A DNA stretch of 64,000 nt from JBCBRD01 sp039819785 (GTDB taxonomy: Bacteria; Pseudomonadota; Alphaproteobacteria; Rhizobiales; Hyphomicrobiaceae). The notes under the pieces were generated by a model. The model saw only the letters and a list, made by a program, of their open reading frames with translations. It made no database searches and had not been told where the DNA came from. The position numbers and the translations under genes are program-made. The DNA lies in NCBI GenBank assembly GCA_039819785.1, contig JBCBRH010000021.1:4885-68884 (forward strand), given 5' to 3'. Positions 34,472 to 43,782 of the stretch are shown here, in pieces; the stretch's first letter is position 1, and every line of letters starts with the position of its first letter.

Positions 34472-35932
34472 TCACCGCTCGCGGAACGCGCGCATGGCCT
34501 GATCGGTGAACGGTTTCAGAAGATAAGACAATGCCGTCCGGTCGTCGGTACGGATCTGGACGTCAATCGGCATACCGGGGATCAGCTCCACGTCGCCGAG
34601 CATTTTCAGTTGGTCGTCTTCAATCAAAATGCGTGCTGAATAATAGTATTCGCCGGTGACTTTGTCCTGTGTCAGGTCTGCTGAAATGCGCCTGACGATG
34701 CCCTCAATCATGGGGGTGGTCCGCTGGTTAAGTGCGGTGAACAATAGGAAGGCTGTCGACCCGATGCGGACCCGGTCAATTTGTGCCGGTGGGATGCGCG
34801 CTGTGACCACCAGATCGTCTTCAGCTGGTACGACCATGAGGATGGGGTTGCCGGGCTGAATGACGGCGCCTTTTGAATGCACGGATAATTCATGAATGAT
34901 GCCGCCTTGGGGGGCGGTGATGTCGACGCGCCTTAGCTGATCAAGTGCTGCGATTTTTCGTTCGCCCAGCTCGGACAGCTTGCTTTGTACCTCGCGCAAT
35001 TCATTCACAACGTCCGTTTTGCGGTCTTCCTCGCGTTGCAGGATGTTGATCTCGATCTCCGCGATCCGCCCGCGTGACTGGGCTGCACTGGACGCCAGCT
35101 GTGCGCGTTCACCTTTCAGCCGCACCGCCTGGCGCCGCATGGAAGTAATCCGGTTCTTGGTGACGAGCTGCTGTTGTTCGAGTTCTTCGAGGCCTTCCAA
35201 TTCGTCCTGGATCAACTCGATTTCCTGGTCCTTGGCTTTAATCTGGCCTTCGACGCCGGAGATTTCCTGCTTGAGCTGTGTCACACGCTCGCGAAGCTGT
35301 TCGACGAGCTTGGAGTGCGAGTGGACCCGGCTTTTGAATAGGCGTGCCTCGCCATTCACGGCGTCGGCGATGTGTTCTTCCGACTGGCGGCGCAGCAGAT
35401 GCCTTGGAAACGTGAGCGTCTCCTGTTCATCGCGTTCTGCCTTGAGCCTGTTGGATCTGATCTGCAGTTCATCGATCTGTTTGGAGGACATCTGCATCTG
35501 CGCGCGCAGGACGGTTTCATCCAGCTGCACCAGGAGATCGCCTGCGTTGACCCGGTCGCCATTGCGGACCTTGATTTCGGAGACCACACCACCCGTGGGG
35601 TGCTGGATGGGCTTGACGTTGGAATCGACCGCCAGAACGCCGGGCGCGATGACGGCACCAGAGATTTCGGTTGTCGCAGCCCACCCGCCGACACCGCCAA
35701 CGAGCAGGATCACTGCTGCGACGCCCAAAGTGAGATAGCCACGCATGCCGTCGTTGGTGTTCGCAGGGGGGACACCTGCCGCGCTACCTGTTGGCCTGGT
35801 CAAAGGTGCTGCGAGATCGGCGTCCGGCTCTGGGCGTTTTTCCACCCTTGGGATGGACGCTGGATTGATCTTGAGGAATTTTTGCGGTTTCCGGTCCCCT
35901 GAAGGTGCGCCGGGCGTTGTTTTTTTGGTCAT
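34472..35932 (-). CDS. HlyD/PrtE-family type I secretion membrane-fusion (adaptor) protein
   Basis: 486 aa. One N-terminal TM helix (about residues 66-86, GYLTLGVAAVILLVGGVGGW) is followed by a split lipoyl domain (VKPIQHPTGGVVSEIKVRNGD ... IHELSVHSKGAVIQPG). Between the halves lies a long coiled coil (about 140-310). The C-terminal beta-barrel ends with GMPIDVQIRTDDRTALSYLL. It bridges the inner-membrane ABC exporter and an outer-membrane TolC-type channel. Its ATG overlaps the ABC gene stop by 4 bp. No TolC homologue or RTX-type substrate is visible in the window. Confidence 0.93.
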   Translation of the reverse strand: MTKKTTPGAPSGDRKPQKFLKINPASIPRVEKRPEPDADLAAPLTRPTGSAAGVPPANTNDGMRGYLTLGVAAVILLVGGVGGWAATTEISGAVIAPGVLAVDSNVKPIQHPTGGVVSEIKVRNGDRVNAGDLLVQLDETVLRAQMQMSSKQIDELQIRSNRLKAERDEQETLTFPRHLLRRQSEEHIADAVNGEARLFKSRVHSHSKLVEQLRERVTQLKQEISGVEGQIKAKDQEIELIQDELEGLEELEQQQLVTKNRITSMRRQAVRLKGERAQLASSAAQSRGRIAEIEINILQREEDRKTDVVNELREVQSKLSELGERKIAALDQLRRVDITAPQGGIIHELSVHSKGAVIQPGNPILMVVPAEDDLVVTARIPPAQIDRVRIGSTAFLLFTALNQRTTPMIEGIVRRISADLTQDKVTGEYYYSARILIEDDQLKMLGDVELIPGMPIDVQIRTDDRTALSYLLKPFTDQAMRAFRER

Positions 35933-37800
35933 GCCGATGATTTCCCGCCTGGTGAGCGATCGGTTCTGGGTCGTTGACCGCCTTTGCCCATTGGTTTGCG
36001 TGGCTCAAGGGGATCAAGGACAGGAGGCGTGGTTGACTTTTTTGCGGGCGGAGCGTCCGTCGGGGATGGTGCCGCCTTCAGTACGGATTTGAGGACGTCT
36101 TCTTTGGGCCCAAAGGCTTTGACGCGGCCGCCTTGCATCGCGAGAACCTTATCGACGGCTGCAATGGCGCTTGGCCGGTGGGCGATGACGATGGCGATCC
36201 CGCCCCGCGCGCGGACGGACTTGATGGCGGATGTCAGGCTGACTTCGCCTTCGGCATCAAGGTTGGCGTTCGGTTCGTCCAAGACGACCAGAAATGGGTT
36301 GTTATATAGAGCGCGCGCCAAGGCGATGCGTTGACGTTGGCCGACAGACAACCCGTGACCGTTGTCCCCAATGACGGTGCCATAGCCGCCGCTGAGGTGC
36401 TTGACCATGTCGTGGCAGCCGGCTGCAACGCTTGCAGCGATGACGTTTTCCGAGGTTGCGTCGGGGTCAAAACGTGAGATGTTTTCTGCGATGGTGCCTT
36501 GGAACAGCGCTATTTCCTGCGGCATGTATCCGATATGGCGGCCGAGTTGCTTGGCTGTAAACTGATCAAGCTCGGCGCCGTCGAGGCGCACGCCGCCGTG
36601 CGGGGTCAAAGGACGCCAAACACCGACGAGTGCGCGGGCGAGTGTCGATTTGCCAGCTCCGCTGGCACCGATGATACCGAGGCCGTCACCTGCGTTAAGT
36701 GCGAATTCCACATTCAGCAACGTTGGCTTGGTTTCCCCCGGCGGGGCGACCGTCAGCTGTTCGATGTCGAGGCGTTCTTTAGGGGCAGGCAGGCTCAGAT
36801 GCATCCCCTCATCGGCATCCGAGTTTGGAAGCAGATGGGCAAAAATGTCGGTCAGTCGGCCGTAGCTCTGGCGGGCGGCGACGAAGCCACGCCAATGAGC
36901 AATGGCGGTTTCGATCGGGGCAAGGGCACGCGACATGGTGATTGAGGCGGCGATGATGGTGCCTGGCGAGACCTCACCCTGGATGACGAGGTAGGCTCCA
37001 AGACCGAGGATGCCGGACTGAGCGCAGAACCTGATCACCCGTGTGAGTGAACCCATGCCGCCGACAATGTCGGAGGCTTCCAACTGCGCTGTTGTGTGCT
37101 GCTCGTTCAGCTGGCGCCAGCGCGTGTTGAGGTTGTCTTGAAAGCCCATGGCCTGAATGGCTTCAGCGTTGCGTTTGGCTGCCTGGGCAAGACCGAAGCG
37201 TTCCGCGCCGGAAGCCGACACGCGCGTGCTCGGCTCCAAGCTACTGACTTCAGTGTAAGCTGTGGTGATCACCAACAGCAGTGCTGCTACAGTTGCGAAG
37301 ATGCCGAGCCAAGGGTGGAGCAGAAAAACGACGAACAGGAAGACCGGAAGCCATGGCAGATCGAACAGCGCCGTTGGTCCGATGGATGAAAGAAAGCCGC
37401 GGATCTGGTCCAGATCACGCATCGGTTGCAAACCGTCGCCGACCTGCCGGGTTTTCAGCTGTAATTGGGGAAGAGCCGAAAAGACGCGTTCGGTGACTTC
37501 ACCGTCGATGCGTTTGCCGACACGGCTCATGACCCGAAGGCGTACCATGTCGAGGACGCCGTAGATGAGATAAAGCCCGATGAGCAGGCCGGTCATGGCG
37601 ATCAGCGTCGGCACGCTTTGCGATGGCAGGATGCGGTCGTAGACCTGCAGCATGTAGAATGAACCGGTCAGCGCCAGAACATTGATGACGCCGGAAAACA
37701 GACCAACGCCCAAAAAGACGCGACGCAAACGGCGTAAGGCATTGACCATCGCGTTTGGTTTCTTGGAGTTTACTTGGCGCGAACTTTGTGTCGGACTCAT
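35929..37800 (-). CDS. Type I secretion ABC transporter (PrtD family permease-ATPase)
   Basis: 623 aa. The N-terminal membrane domain (about 25-310) begins VFLGVGLFSGVINVLALTGSFYMLQVYDRI, which is characteristic of PrtD-type exporters without a C39 peptidase domain. The ATPase domain (about 335-570) has Walker A GASGAGKST, the signature LSVGQRQR, Walker B LVVLDEPNANLDAEG and the H-loop AHRPSAI. A Pro-rich tail follows. It exports an unfolded protein with an uncleaved C-terminal signal. The HlyD partner overlaps downstream. The cargo is not next to it. The neighbouring ATP-grasp trio is transcribed toward it, and any link is speculative. Confidence 0.93.
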   Translation of the reverse strand: MSPTQSSRQVNSKKPNAMVNALRRLRRVFLGVGLFSGVINVLALTGSFYMLQVYDRILPSQSVPTLIAMTGLLIGLYLIYGVLDMVRLRVMSRVGKRIDGEVTERVFSALPQLQLKTRQVGDGLQPMRDLDQIRGFLSSIGPTALFDLPWLPVFLFVVFLLHPWLGIFATVAALLLVITTAYTEVSSLEPSTRVSASGAERFGLAQAAKRNAEAIQAMGFQDNLNTRWRQLNEQHTTAQLEASDIVGGMGSLTRVIRFCAQSGILGLGAYLVIQGEVSPGTIIAASITMSRALAPIETAIAHWRGFVAARQSYGRLTDIFAHLLPNSDADEGMHLSLPAPKERLDIEQLTVAPPGETKPTLLNVEFALNAGDGLGIIGASGAGKSTLARALVGVWRPLTPHGGVRLDGAELDQFTAKQLGRHIGYMPQEIALFQGTIAENISRFDPDATSENVIAASVAAGCHDMVKHLSGGYGTVIGDNGHGLSVGQRQRIALARALYNNPFLVVLDEPNANLDAEGEVSLTSAIKSVRARGGIAIVIAHRPSAIAAVDKVLAMQGGRVKAFGPKEDVLKSVLKAAPSPTDAPPAKKSTTPPVLDPLEPRKPMGKGGQRPRTDRSPGGKSSA

Positions 37801-38017
37801 CGGTACAATCGTTGAGAGGATTTACAGGGCATTCCAAAGCGGCGGGTGGATGGCTTATGACAGACAGGCGTTCTGTCGGCGGCGGCCCAGTTTTGCAGTC
37901 TGGTTAATGAATTTATCGGCATTATCCGTGGTTTTTTAACAGGTTTGACCGACCAGCGCCATAACCGGTTGGATCATGCCAAGGCGTTTCAGCTGATACA
38001 CTTACCGGGGCAACGTC

Positions 38018-39148
38018 ATGCATGAACGGCAAGAATTGGAAAGCTTTGTTGATGCCTGGGCGAGCGGTTCAGAGCTGCGGTCGCATGTGGCGTTAACGAT
38101 TATTGGGATGGCGCGGGCCAGTCTGAGGATCAGGGGACGGGTCGCGTGCGCGCCCCTGGAATGCCACGCGCAGTTGCGGGAGCGCACGGCGGGGCAAGAC
38201 GCGCAAGCGGCGAACATTCAATCGGGCGATCGCGGTGCCAACGCTGAGGCCGGGCTGCAGGTTCCCGGTACGCCTGACGGGAATGGTGCTTCATCGCTCG
38301 ATGATGACGCGATGCTTGAAATCTTAGAAGCTTTGCGGCAGGCGCCGGTTGCCAGTGTCGTCAGCGAGCAGATGGACGAACCGGTCGGGCTGGATCGAAA
38401 TCGCCGTGTCCTGGTTGTGGTGGATCCGCTGGATGGGGCGACCAATCTGGATACCAACGCTGCGATTGGCACGATCTTTTCGATTTTGCCTCGCCCGTCT
38501 GGAGATATCGACATCTATAGCCCGGAGGCATTCCTGCAATCGGGCGAAAAGCAATTGGCGGCGGGATTTGTCGTTTACGGTCCACGGACCAGCCTGGTGT
38601 TTACCGTTCGTGAGGGTACGCACGTCTTCACGCGCGATCCGCAGGACGACAAGTTCTATCTTTCGACCGAGAACGTTCAAATCCCCCCTCTCGCACGCGA
38701 ATATGCCATCAATGCCTCGAATTACAGGCATTGGGACGAGGCGACCCGCATTTATGTCGATGATTGCCTGAAGGGGCGAGAAGGGATCCGGGCAACTGAT
38801 TTCAATATGCGGTGGATCGGATCGCTGGTGGCTGAAATCTATCGGATCTTTTCGCGTGGCGGCATTTACCTCTACCCGGCAGACCGGCGCGATGGGCACG
38901 CCATGGGGCGACTGCGGCTCCTACACGAGGCCAACCCGATCTCCCTGGTGGTTGAGAACGCAGGTGGGGCGGCAACAACTGGGCGGCAGCGCATTTTAGA
39001 GATTAATCCCAAGACATTGCACCAGCGCGCACCGATCGTTGTGGGCTCGCGCGCCGAAGTGGAGTATGTCACGCGGCTCTACAGTCAGCCGCATGCTCTG
39101 GGCGAGCGATCCCCTTTGTTTGGAAACCGCGGGCTGTTTCGCGTATGA
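38018..39148 (+). CDS. fbp: Class I fructose-1,6-bisphosphatase
   Basis: 376 aa from ATG 38018. The catalytic metal site is intact: SEQMDEPV near residue 117 and VVVDPLDGATNLDTNAAIGT near 137. Further family blocks are GFVVYGPRTSLVFTV, YAINASNYRHW, RWIGSLVAEIYRIFSRGGIYLYPADRRDG and the C-terminal GNRGLFRV. A low-complexity Ala/Gly/Asp-rich insert (about 60-95) is unusual. It hydrolyses fructose (and probably sedoheptulose) bisphosphate. Followed by prk and rpe, it belongs to a Calvin-cycle regeneration cluster, although it could also serve gluconeogenesis. Confidence 0.94.
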   Translation: MHERQELESFVDAWASGSELRSHVALTIIGMARASLRIRGRVACAPLECHAQLRERTAGQDAQAANIQSGDRGANAEAGLQVPGTPDGNGASSLDDDAMLEILEALRQAPVASVVSEQMDEPVGLDRNRRVLVVVDPLDGATNLDTNAAIGTIFSILPRPSGDIDIYSPEAFLQSGEKQLAAGFVVYGPRTSLVFTVREGTHVFTRDPQDDKFYLSTENVQIPPLAREYAINASNYRHWDEATRIYVDDCLKGREGIRATDFNMRWIGSLVAEIYRIFSRGGIYLYPADRRDGHAMGRLRLLHEANPISLVVENAGGAATTGRQRILEINPKTLHQRAPIVVGSRAEVEYVTRLYSQPHALGERSPLFGNRGLFRV

Positions 39149-39155
39149 CTGCGGG

Positions 39156-39189
39156 CTGGCGTTGCTGACGGACTGGCGTTGCTGACGGG
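39156..39189. repeat. Two-copy 17-bp direct repeat between fbp and prk
   Basis: CTGGCGTTGCTGACGGA is immediately followed by CTGGCGTTGCTGACGGG, one base different. It starts 8 bp after the fbp stop. Most likely a local slippage duplication; no function is evident. Confidence 0.85.
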
Positions 39190-39269
39190 CTGCGGCGCAG
39201 GACATCATCGGCGGGTGCGTCGTAAAAGACCCGCCTCAAGGATAAAACCCTCCAGGAAAAACATGCGTC

Positions 39270-40145
39270 ATGTCGGAAAAGCATCCGATCATTTCGGTTA
39301 CCGGTTCTTCGGGCGCTGGGACCACTGTTGTTCGCGAGACGTTTGCGCAGATTTTTCGACGTGAAAACGTCAACGCAGCTTTCATCAGCGGTGATGCGTT
39401 TCACCGGTTCGACCGCGAGGAAATGCGTCGCCGCACCGATGAAGCCGAGGAAAACGGTGACTACGGGTTTTCGCACTTCGGGGCTGAGGCCAATTTGTTC
39501 GACGAGCTGGAGGCCACGTTTCGGCAGTATGGCGATAAGGGCACGGGCCGCACGCGACACTACGTTCACGATGAGCGTGAAGCACGCGAGCATGGGGTTG
39601 AACAAGGTACGTTTACGGCTTGGGAAGACCTGCCACCGGGGTCCGACTTGTTGTTTTATGAGGGGCTGCACGGGGCTGTAAAAACAGAGCGTGTCGATGT
39701 CGGGCGGCATGCGGATCTGAAGATCGGCGTGGTGCCCGTCATCAACCTGGAATGGATACAAAAAATTCACCGGGATAAAGATGCGCGCGGGTACACGACC
39801 GATGACGTGACGAAAACGATCCTGCGGCGCATGCCTGATTATGTGAAATATGTCGTCCCGCAGTTTTCCGAGACGGACATCAACTTCCAGCGTGTGCCGA
39901 TGGTCGATACGTCTAATCCGTTTGTGGCGCGCACCATGCCCAAGCCGGACGAGACAATGGTTGTGATACGTTTCCGCAACCCGCGTGGCATTAACTTTTC
40001 CTACCTGCTTTCGATGATCTCCGGCAGCATGATGTCGCGAGCAAATTGCATCGTCGTGCCCGGTGGCCGGTTGGACCTTGCCATGCAACTCATTCTCACA
40101 CCCATCATCTTGCAGCTGGTTGAGCGCAGGCGGCGGGTCTTTTAG
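39270..40145 (+). CDS. prk: Phosphoribulokinase, proteobacterial class I
   Basis: 291 aa from ATG 39270, the standard length for the octameric bacterial enzyme. The P-loop region reads ISVTGSSGAGTTVV; family blocks include SGDAFHRFDREEM, GDYGFSHFGAEANLFDEL, GTGRTRHYVHDEREA, LFYEGLHGAV and the C-terminal PGGRLDLAMQLILTPIILQL. It converts ribulose-5-phosphate to RuBP for RuBisCO. Its presence implies CO2 fixation, but RuBisCO and cbbR are not in this window. Confidence 0.96.
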   Translation: MSEKHPIISVTGSSGAGTTVVRETFAQIFRRENVNAAFISGDAFHRFDREEMRRRTDEAEENGDYGFSHFGAEANLFDELEATFRQYGDKGTGRTRHYVHDEREAREHGVEQGTFTAWEDLPPGSDLLFYEGLHGAVKTERVDVGRHADLKIGVVPVINLEWIQKIHRDKDARGYTTDDVTKTILRRMPDYVKYVVPQFSETDINFQRVPMVDTSNPFVARTMPKPDETMVVIRFRNPRGINFSYLLSMISGSMMSRANCIVVPGGRLDLAMQLILTPIILQLVERRRRVF

Positions 40146-40239
40146 ATTAGCCGTTTCGGATGGCGTGTTGGCAGTCTTGCGGCGTTTCTGGCGACACTGC
40201 TTCCGTTATACACGGCTGACATCACAGGGGTTACAGGAC

Positions 40240-40953
40240 ATGACATTGAAACCAAGCGCTGGTGGTTCACGCCCCATCCTGATCGCACCATCCATCCTGT
40301 CGGCGGATTTCGCAAAGCTGGGTGAAGAAGTGTCCGCCGTTGACCGCGCAGGGGCGGATTGGATTCACCTCGACGTCATGGACGGGCACTTCGTTCCGAA
40401 TATCACGTTTGGCCCAGCGATCGTTTCAGCCATCCGACCGGCGTCGGCGAAGGTCTTTGATTGTCACTTAATGATTGCGCCAGCTGACCCCTACATCGAA
40501 GCGTTCGCGGAGGCTGGAGCGGATATCATCACGGTTCACGCTGAAGCTGGCCCGCATCTCGACCGGTCTTTGCAAACCATCAAAGCGCTTGGCAAGAAGG
40601 CGGGGGTGTCGCTCAATCCATCGACACCTGAAAATGTAATTTCATATGTCCTCGACCGGTTGGATTTGATTTTGCTGATGACCGTCAATCCAGGATTTGG
40701 CGGGCAGTCTTTTATTGAGCCGATGCTCGATAAGATTTCGCGTGTGCGCGACATGGTGGGAGATCGCCCGATCGACATCGAAGTTGACGGAGGGGTGTCA
40801 CCGGCCACTGCTGCGGCTGTTACGGCTGCCGGTGCGAACGTCCTGGTCGCGGGTTCTGCTGTGTTCAAGGGTGGTGGCGAAGACGCATACGCGGCCAATA
40901 TTTCGGCCATCCGGGATGCTGCGGAACGTTCGAAGGCAGCAGACGCTGCATGA
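40240..40953 (+). CDS. rpe: Ribulose-phosphate 3-epimerase
   Basis: 237 aa. The ATG at 40240 (MTLKPSAGG) is preferred to an unsupported extension to 40063 that would overlap prk. TIM-barrel motifs are APSILSADFAKLGEEV, WIHLDVMDGHFVPNITFGP, DCHLMIAPADPYI, MTVNPGFGGQSFI and IEVDGGVSPATA. It interconverts xylulose-5-phosphate and ribulose-5-phosphate, supplying prk. It sits 94 bp downstream of prk on the same strand. Confidence 0.96.
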   Translation: MTLKPSAGGSRPILIAPSILSADFAKLGEEVSAVDRAGADWIHLDVMDGHFVPNITFGPAIVSAIRPASAKVFDCHLMIAPADPYIEAFAEAGADIITVHAEAGPHLDRSLQTIKALGKKAGVSLNPSTPENVISYVLDRLDLILLMTVNPGFGGQSFIEPMLDKISRVRDMVGDRPIDIEVDGGVSPATAAAVTAAGANVLVAGSAVFKGGGEDAYAANISAIRDAAERSKAADAA

Positions 40954-41028
40954 TCTGAGTTCGCGCCTGCTGCGGCCGTGGCGGCGGGGGCTGCCACTCA
41001 TGCCGCGCCAATGGGAAGCGGTTTTGTC

Positions 41029-43644
41029 ATGACCCAGGCGGCTGATACGGCTGGCGATCAACGGTTACCCATTGATGATGTGGTTGATGACGTGCGGGCC
41101 GTCCTGGCGGCGGGGCCGTCGCTCGTCGTGGTTGCGCCGCCCGGTGCTGGTAAGACCACCCGTCTCCCGCTTGTTTTCTTGAAAGAACCGTGGTGTCAGG
41201 GCCGGCGTTTGATCCTGGTTGAACCGCGGCGACTGGCTGCGCGGGCCGCTGCTGAACGCATGGCCGCTCTGATTGGTGAACGCGTGGGTGGAACGGTTGG
41301 TTTGCGCGCACGGCTTGATACCCAGATTGGTTCGGACACACGTATCGAGGTTGTTACCGAGGGTGTGTTCACGTGCATGATCCTGGATGATCCAACGCTG
41401 GACGGGATCGCGGCCGTGATTTTCGATGAGTTTCATGAACGCGCCCTGGATGCGGATTTCGGTCTGGCATTGGCGCTCGATGCGCAGGCGGGCTTGCGGG
41501 ATGATCTCAAGCTGATCGTGATGTCTGCCACGCTTGATGGAGCCCGGGTGGCTGCTCTGCTTCCATCCTGTTGTGTTGTTGAAAGCCAGGGGCGCGCTTT
41601 TCCCGTGGAGACCGTTTATGCGGGACGGGCACGGGACCGGCGGCTGGAGGATCATGTGGCCGCAACGGTCCTGGAAGCGATGGACCGGTATGACGGCGAT
41701 GTCCTGGTGTTCCTGCCGGGCCAACGCGACATTGAACGGGCAATCGATGCGATCTCCGTTCGGGTTGGCAGACGTAGCGGGCAAGACCTGGATGTGGTGC
41801 CGCTTTATGGAGCACTACCTTATGCCGATCAGCGCCGCGCCATTGCACGTCGTGTGGGCGAGACTGTGCGCAAGGTGATTGTCTCCACGGCGATTTCTGA
41901 AAGCGCGCTGACAATCGACGGTGTTGGGATCGTCGTTGATGCCGGGTTTTCGCGTGTTCCAAGGTATGACGCGGGCTGTGGCCTCAATCGCCTGGACACG
42001 GTTCGGGTGTCACTTGCAAGTGCGGACCAACGGCGGGGCCGGGCCGGGCGGACGTCACCTGGTGTGTGCTACCGGCTGTGGGATGAGCCTGAGACGCGTG
42101 CGCTTTTGCGGTTTGATCAGCCTGAAATTCTGTCGAGCGATCTAAAGAGTCTTGTCCTTGATTGTGCCGAGTGGGGCGTCACGACGCCTGTGCAATTGTC
42201 GTGGCTGGATGCACCTCCCAATGGCCTTTGGGAGGCTGCGCAAGCTGAGTTGATGGCATTGGGGGCTCTGGATCGTGGCGGACGGCTGACCGATGCGGGC
42301 CGCCGCATTCGGCAACTGCCGATGCCTGCGCGGCTAGCGCGAATGGTTCTGCAGGCTGCCAAACAGGGCAGGCACGTTCTGCGGCTGGCAACGCGTCTGT
42401 CGGTCGTGCTGGTTGAGCGCGGTGTCGGCGGTTCAAGCACAGATGCAGCAGTGCGTGTCCGTTCGTTTGCCGGGCTTCGCGACGGGCGACACGCGCGTTT
42501 GCATCGGCTTGCCGAGACGTGGGCTGCGGCTGCTAGCCGACTGGTTGGCGAAGACGTGGGACGGGGTGTAGCAGACGGTGGTAGCGATGGGCACGAGTTG
42601 GCCGGGATGTCGGAACCTGAACAGGTTTCCGGGCTCTTGATGATGGCGTTTCCCGATCGCATTGCCATGGCTCGTGGACAGAGCAATCAAGCTCCTCAGT
42701 CGGTTCAATCGCTTCCCGCAGGGCAGTTCATTATGACGAACGGGCGAGCGGCGCACGTGTCCGAGGCTGACCCGCTTGCACGCCAAGCGTTCATTGTGGT
42801 TGCGGATCTGCAAGGGCAGGCCAAGGCCCCCAGGGTGCTCCTGGCGGCCCCTGTGACGCGCGAATTGGTCGAGCACATGGCAGAGGACCGGATCGTACGC
42901 CGTCAGGATGTGCGGTTTGACCCGGCCACAAAGGCGGTTGTCGGGCGTGACGTCGTACAACTCGATGCACTCATTTTGGATGCACAGCCGACGCCGGTCC
43001 TTCAAAGCCCCGACGTTCAGGGCCCCGACGTTCAGGATGTGTTGGCAAGAGGCGTTGCTGACATGGGCATCACGGACTTAAGCTGGAGTAACTCCCAGCG
43101 GCAGTTGCTCGCCCGCGCCCGTTTCCTGAAACGTATCGACGGACAATCCCATGACGGGCTACCCGATGTTTCGGAGGCTCATCTGGCAACGACGGTTGAG
43201 GACTGGCTTGCGCCCTATCTGGCCGGCTTGACGCGGCGGTCTGAAATCACCGCAGATGTGCTGGCGGCGGCGCTGGATGGACTTTTGCCAATTAACATTC
43301 GACGGCAAATCGAAACCGCGGTTCCAACGCATTTTGAGGTGCCGACGGGCTCACGCATACCCATTGATTATGAGGGTGAAGGCGCGCCTGCGATCTCGGT
43401 TCGCGTGCAGGAGGTGTTTGGACTTAATGCGCATCCGGCGATTGACAGGGGACGGATGCGGTTGACGCTCAAGCTGTTGTCGCCTGCACACCGGCCCATC
43501 CAAATCACGGATGATTTGCCGGGGTTCTGGGCGGGCTCATGGGGAGATGTCAAAGCGGACATGAAGGGGCGTTACCCCAAGCATGTTTGGCCAGACGATC
43601 CCGCCAATGCGCGGCCGACATCGCGGGCCAAGCCGCGCGCGTGA
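41029..43644 (+). CDS. hrpB: ATP-dependent RNA helicase HrpB (DExH-box)
   Basis: 871 aa from the ATG at 41029, which has GGAAGCGG 7 bp upstream; an ATG at 41011 is the alternative. DExH helicase motifs: LPIDDVVDDV then VVVAPPGAGKTTRLPL (Walker A), VEPRRLAARAAAERMA, FDEFHERALDADFGL (DEFH), VMSATLDG, then helicase C motifs VSTAISESALTIDGV and QRRGRAGRTSPGVCYRL. The C-terminal HrpB-specific region ends near DLPGFWAGSWGDVKADMKGRYPKHVWPDDP. A local SPDVQGPDVQDV duplication occurs near residue 660. It remodels RNA in the cytosol. This is an ordinary housekeeping gene, unrelated to its neighbours. Confidence 0.95.
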   Translation: MTQAADTAGDQRLPIDDVVDDVRAVLAAGPSLVVVAPPGAGKTTRLPLVFLKEPWCQGRRLILVEPRRLAARAAAERMAALIGERVGGTVGLRARLDTQIGSDTRIEVVTEGVFTCMILDDPTLDGIAAVIFDEFHERALDADFGLALALDAQAGLRDDLKLIVMSATLDGARVAALLPSCCVVESQGRAFPVETVYAGRARDRRLEDHVAATVLEAMDRYDGDVLVFLPGQRDIERAIDAISVRVGRRSGQDLDVVPLYGALPYADQRRAIARRVGETVRKVIVSTAISESALTIDGVGIVVDAGFSRVPRYDAGCGLNRLDTVRVSLASADQRRGRAGRTSPGVCYRLWDEPETRALLRFDQPEILSSDLKSLVLDCAEWGVTTPVQLSWLDAPPNGLWEAAQAELMALGALDRGGRLTDAGRRIRQLPMPARLARMVLQAAKQGRHVLRLATRLSVVLVERGVGGSSTDAAVRVRSFAGLRDGRHARLHRLAETWAAAASRLVGEDVGRGVADGGSDGHELAGMSEPEQVSGLLMMAFPDRIAMARGQSNQAPQSVQSLPAGQFIMTNGRAAHVSEADPLARQAFIVVADLQGQAKAPRVLLAAPVTRELVEHMAEDRIVRRQDVRFDPATKAVVGRDVVQLDALILDAQPTPVLQSPDVQGPDVQDVLARGVADMGITDLSWSNSQRQLLARARFLKRIDGQSHDGLPDVSEAHLATTVEDWLAPYLAGLTRRSEITADVLAAALDGLLPINIRRQIETAVPTHFEVPTGSRIPIDYEGEGAPAISVRVQEVFGLNAHPAIDRGRMRLTLKLLSPAHRPIQITDDLPGFWAGSWGDVKADMKGRYPKHVWPDDPANARPTSRAKPRA

Positions 43645-43782
43645 ACTTGATCGTGCATGTTTTTGGTGTGCAACCGGCGGTGTTGGAGCATCAAGCGGTT
43701 GAAGCGCGGGCGCGACTGGTGGAGAAACGTGCCTGAGATTGGCATGCAAGCCTGTATGGCAATGGGACCTGAGGGGGACGCC

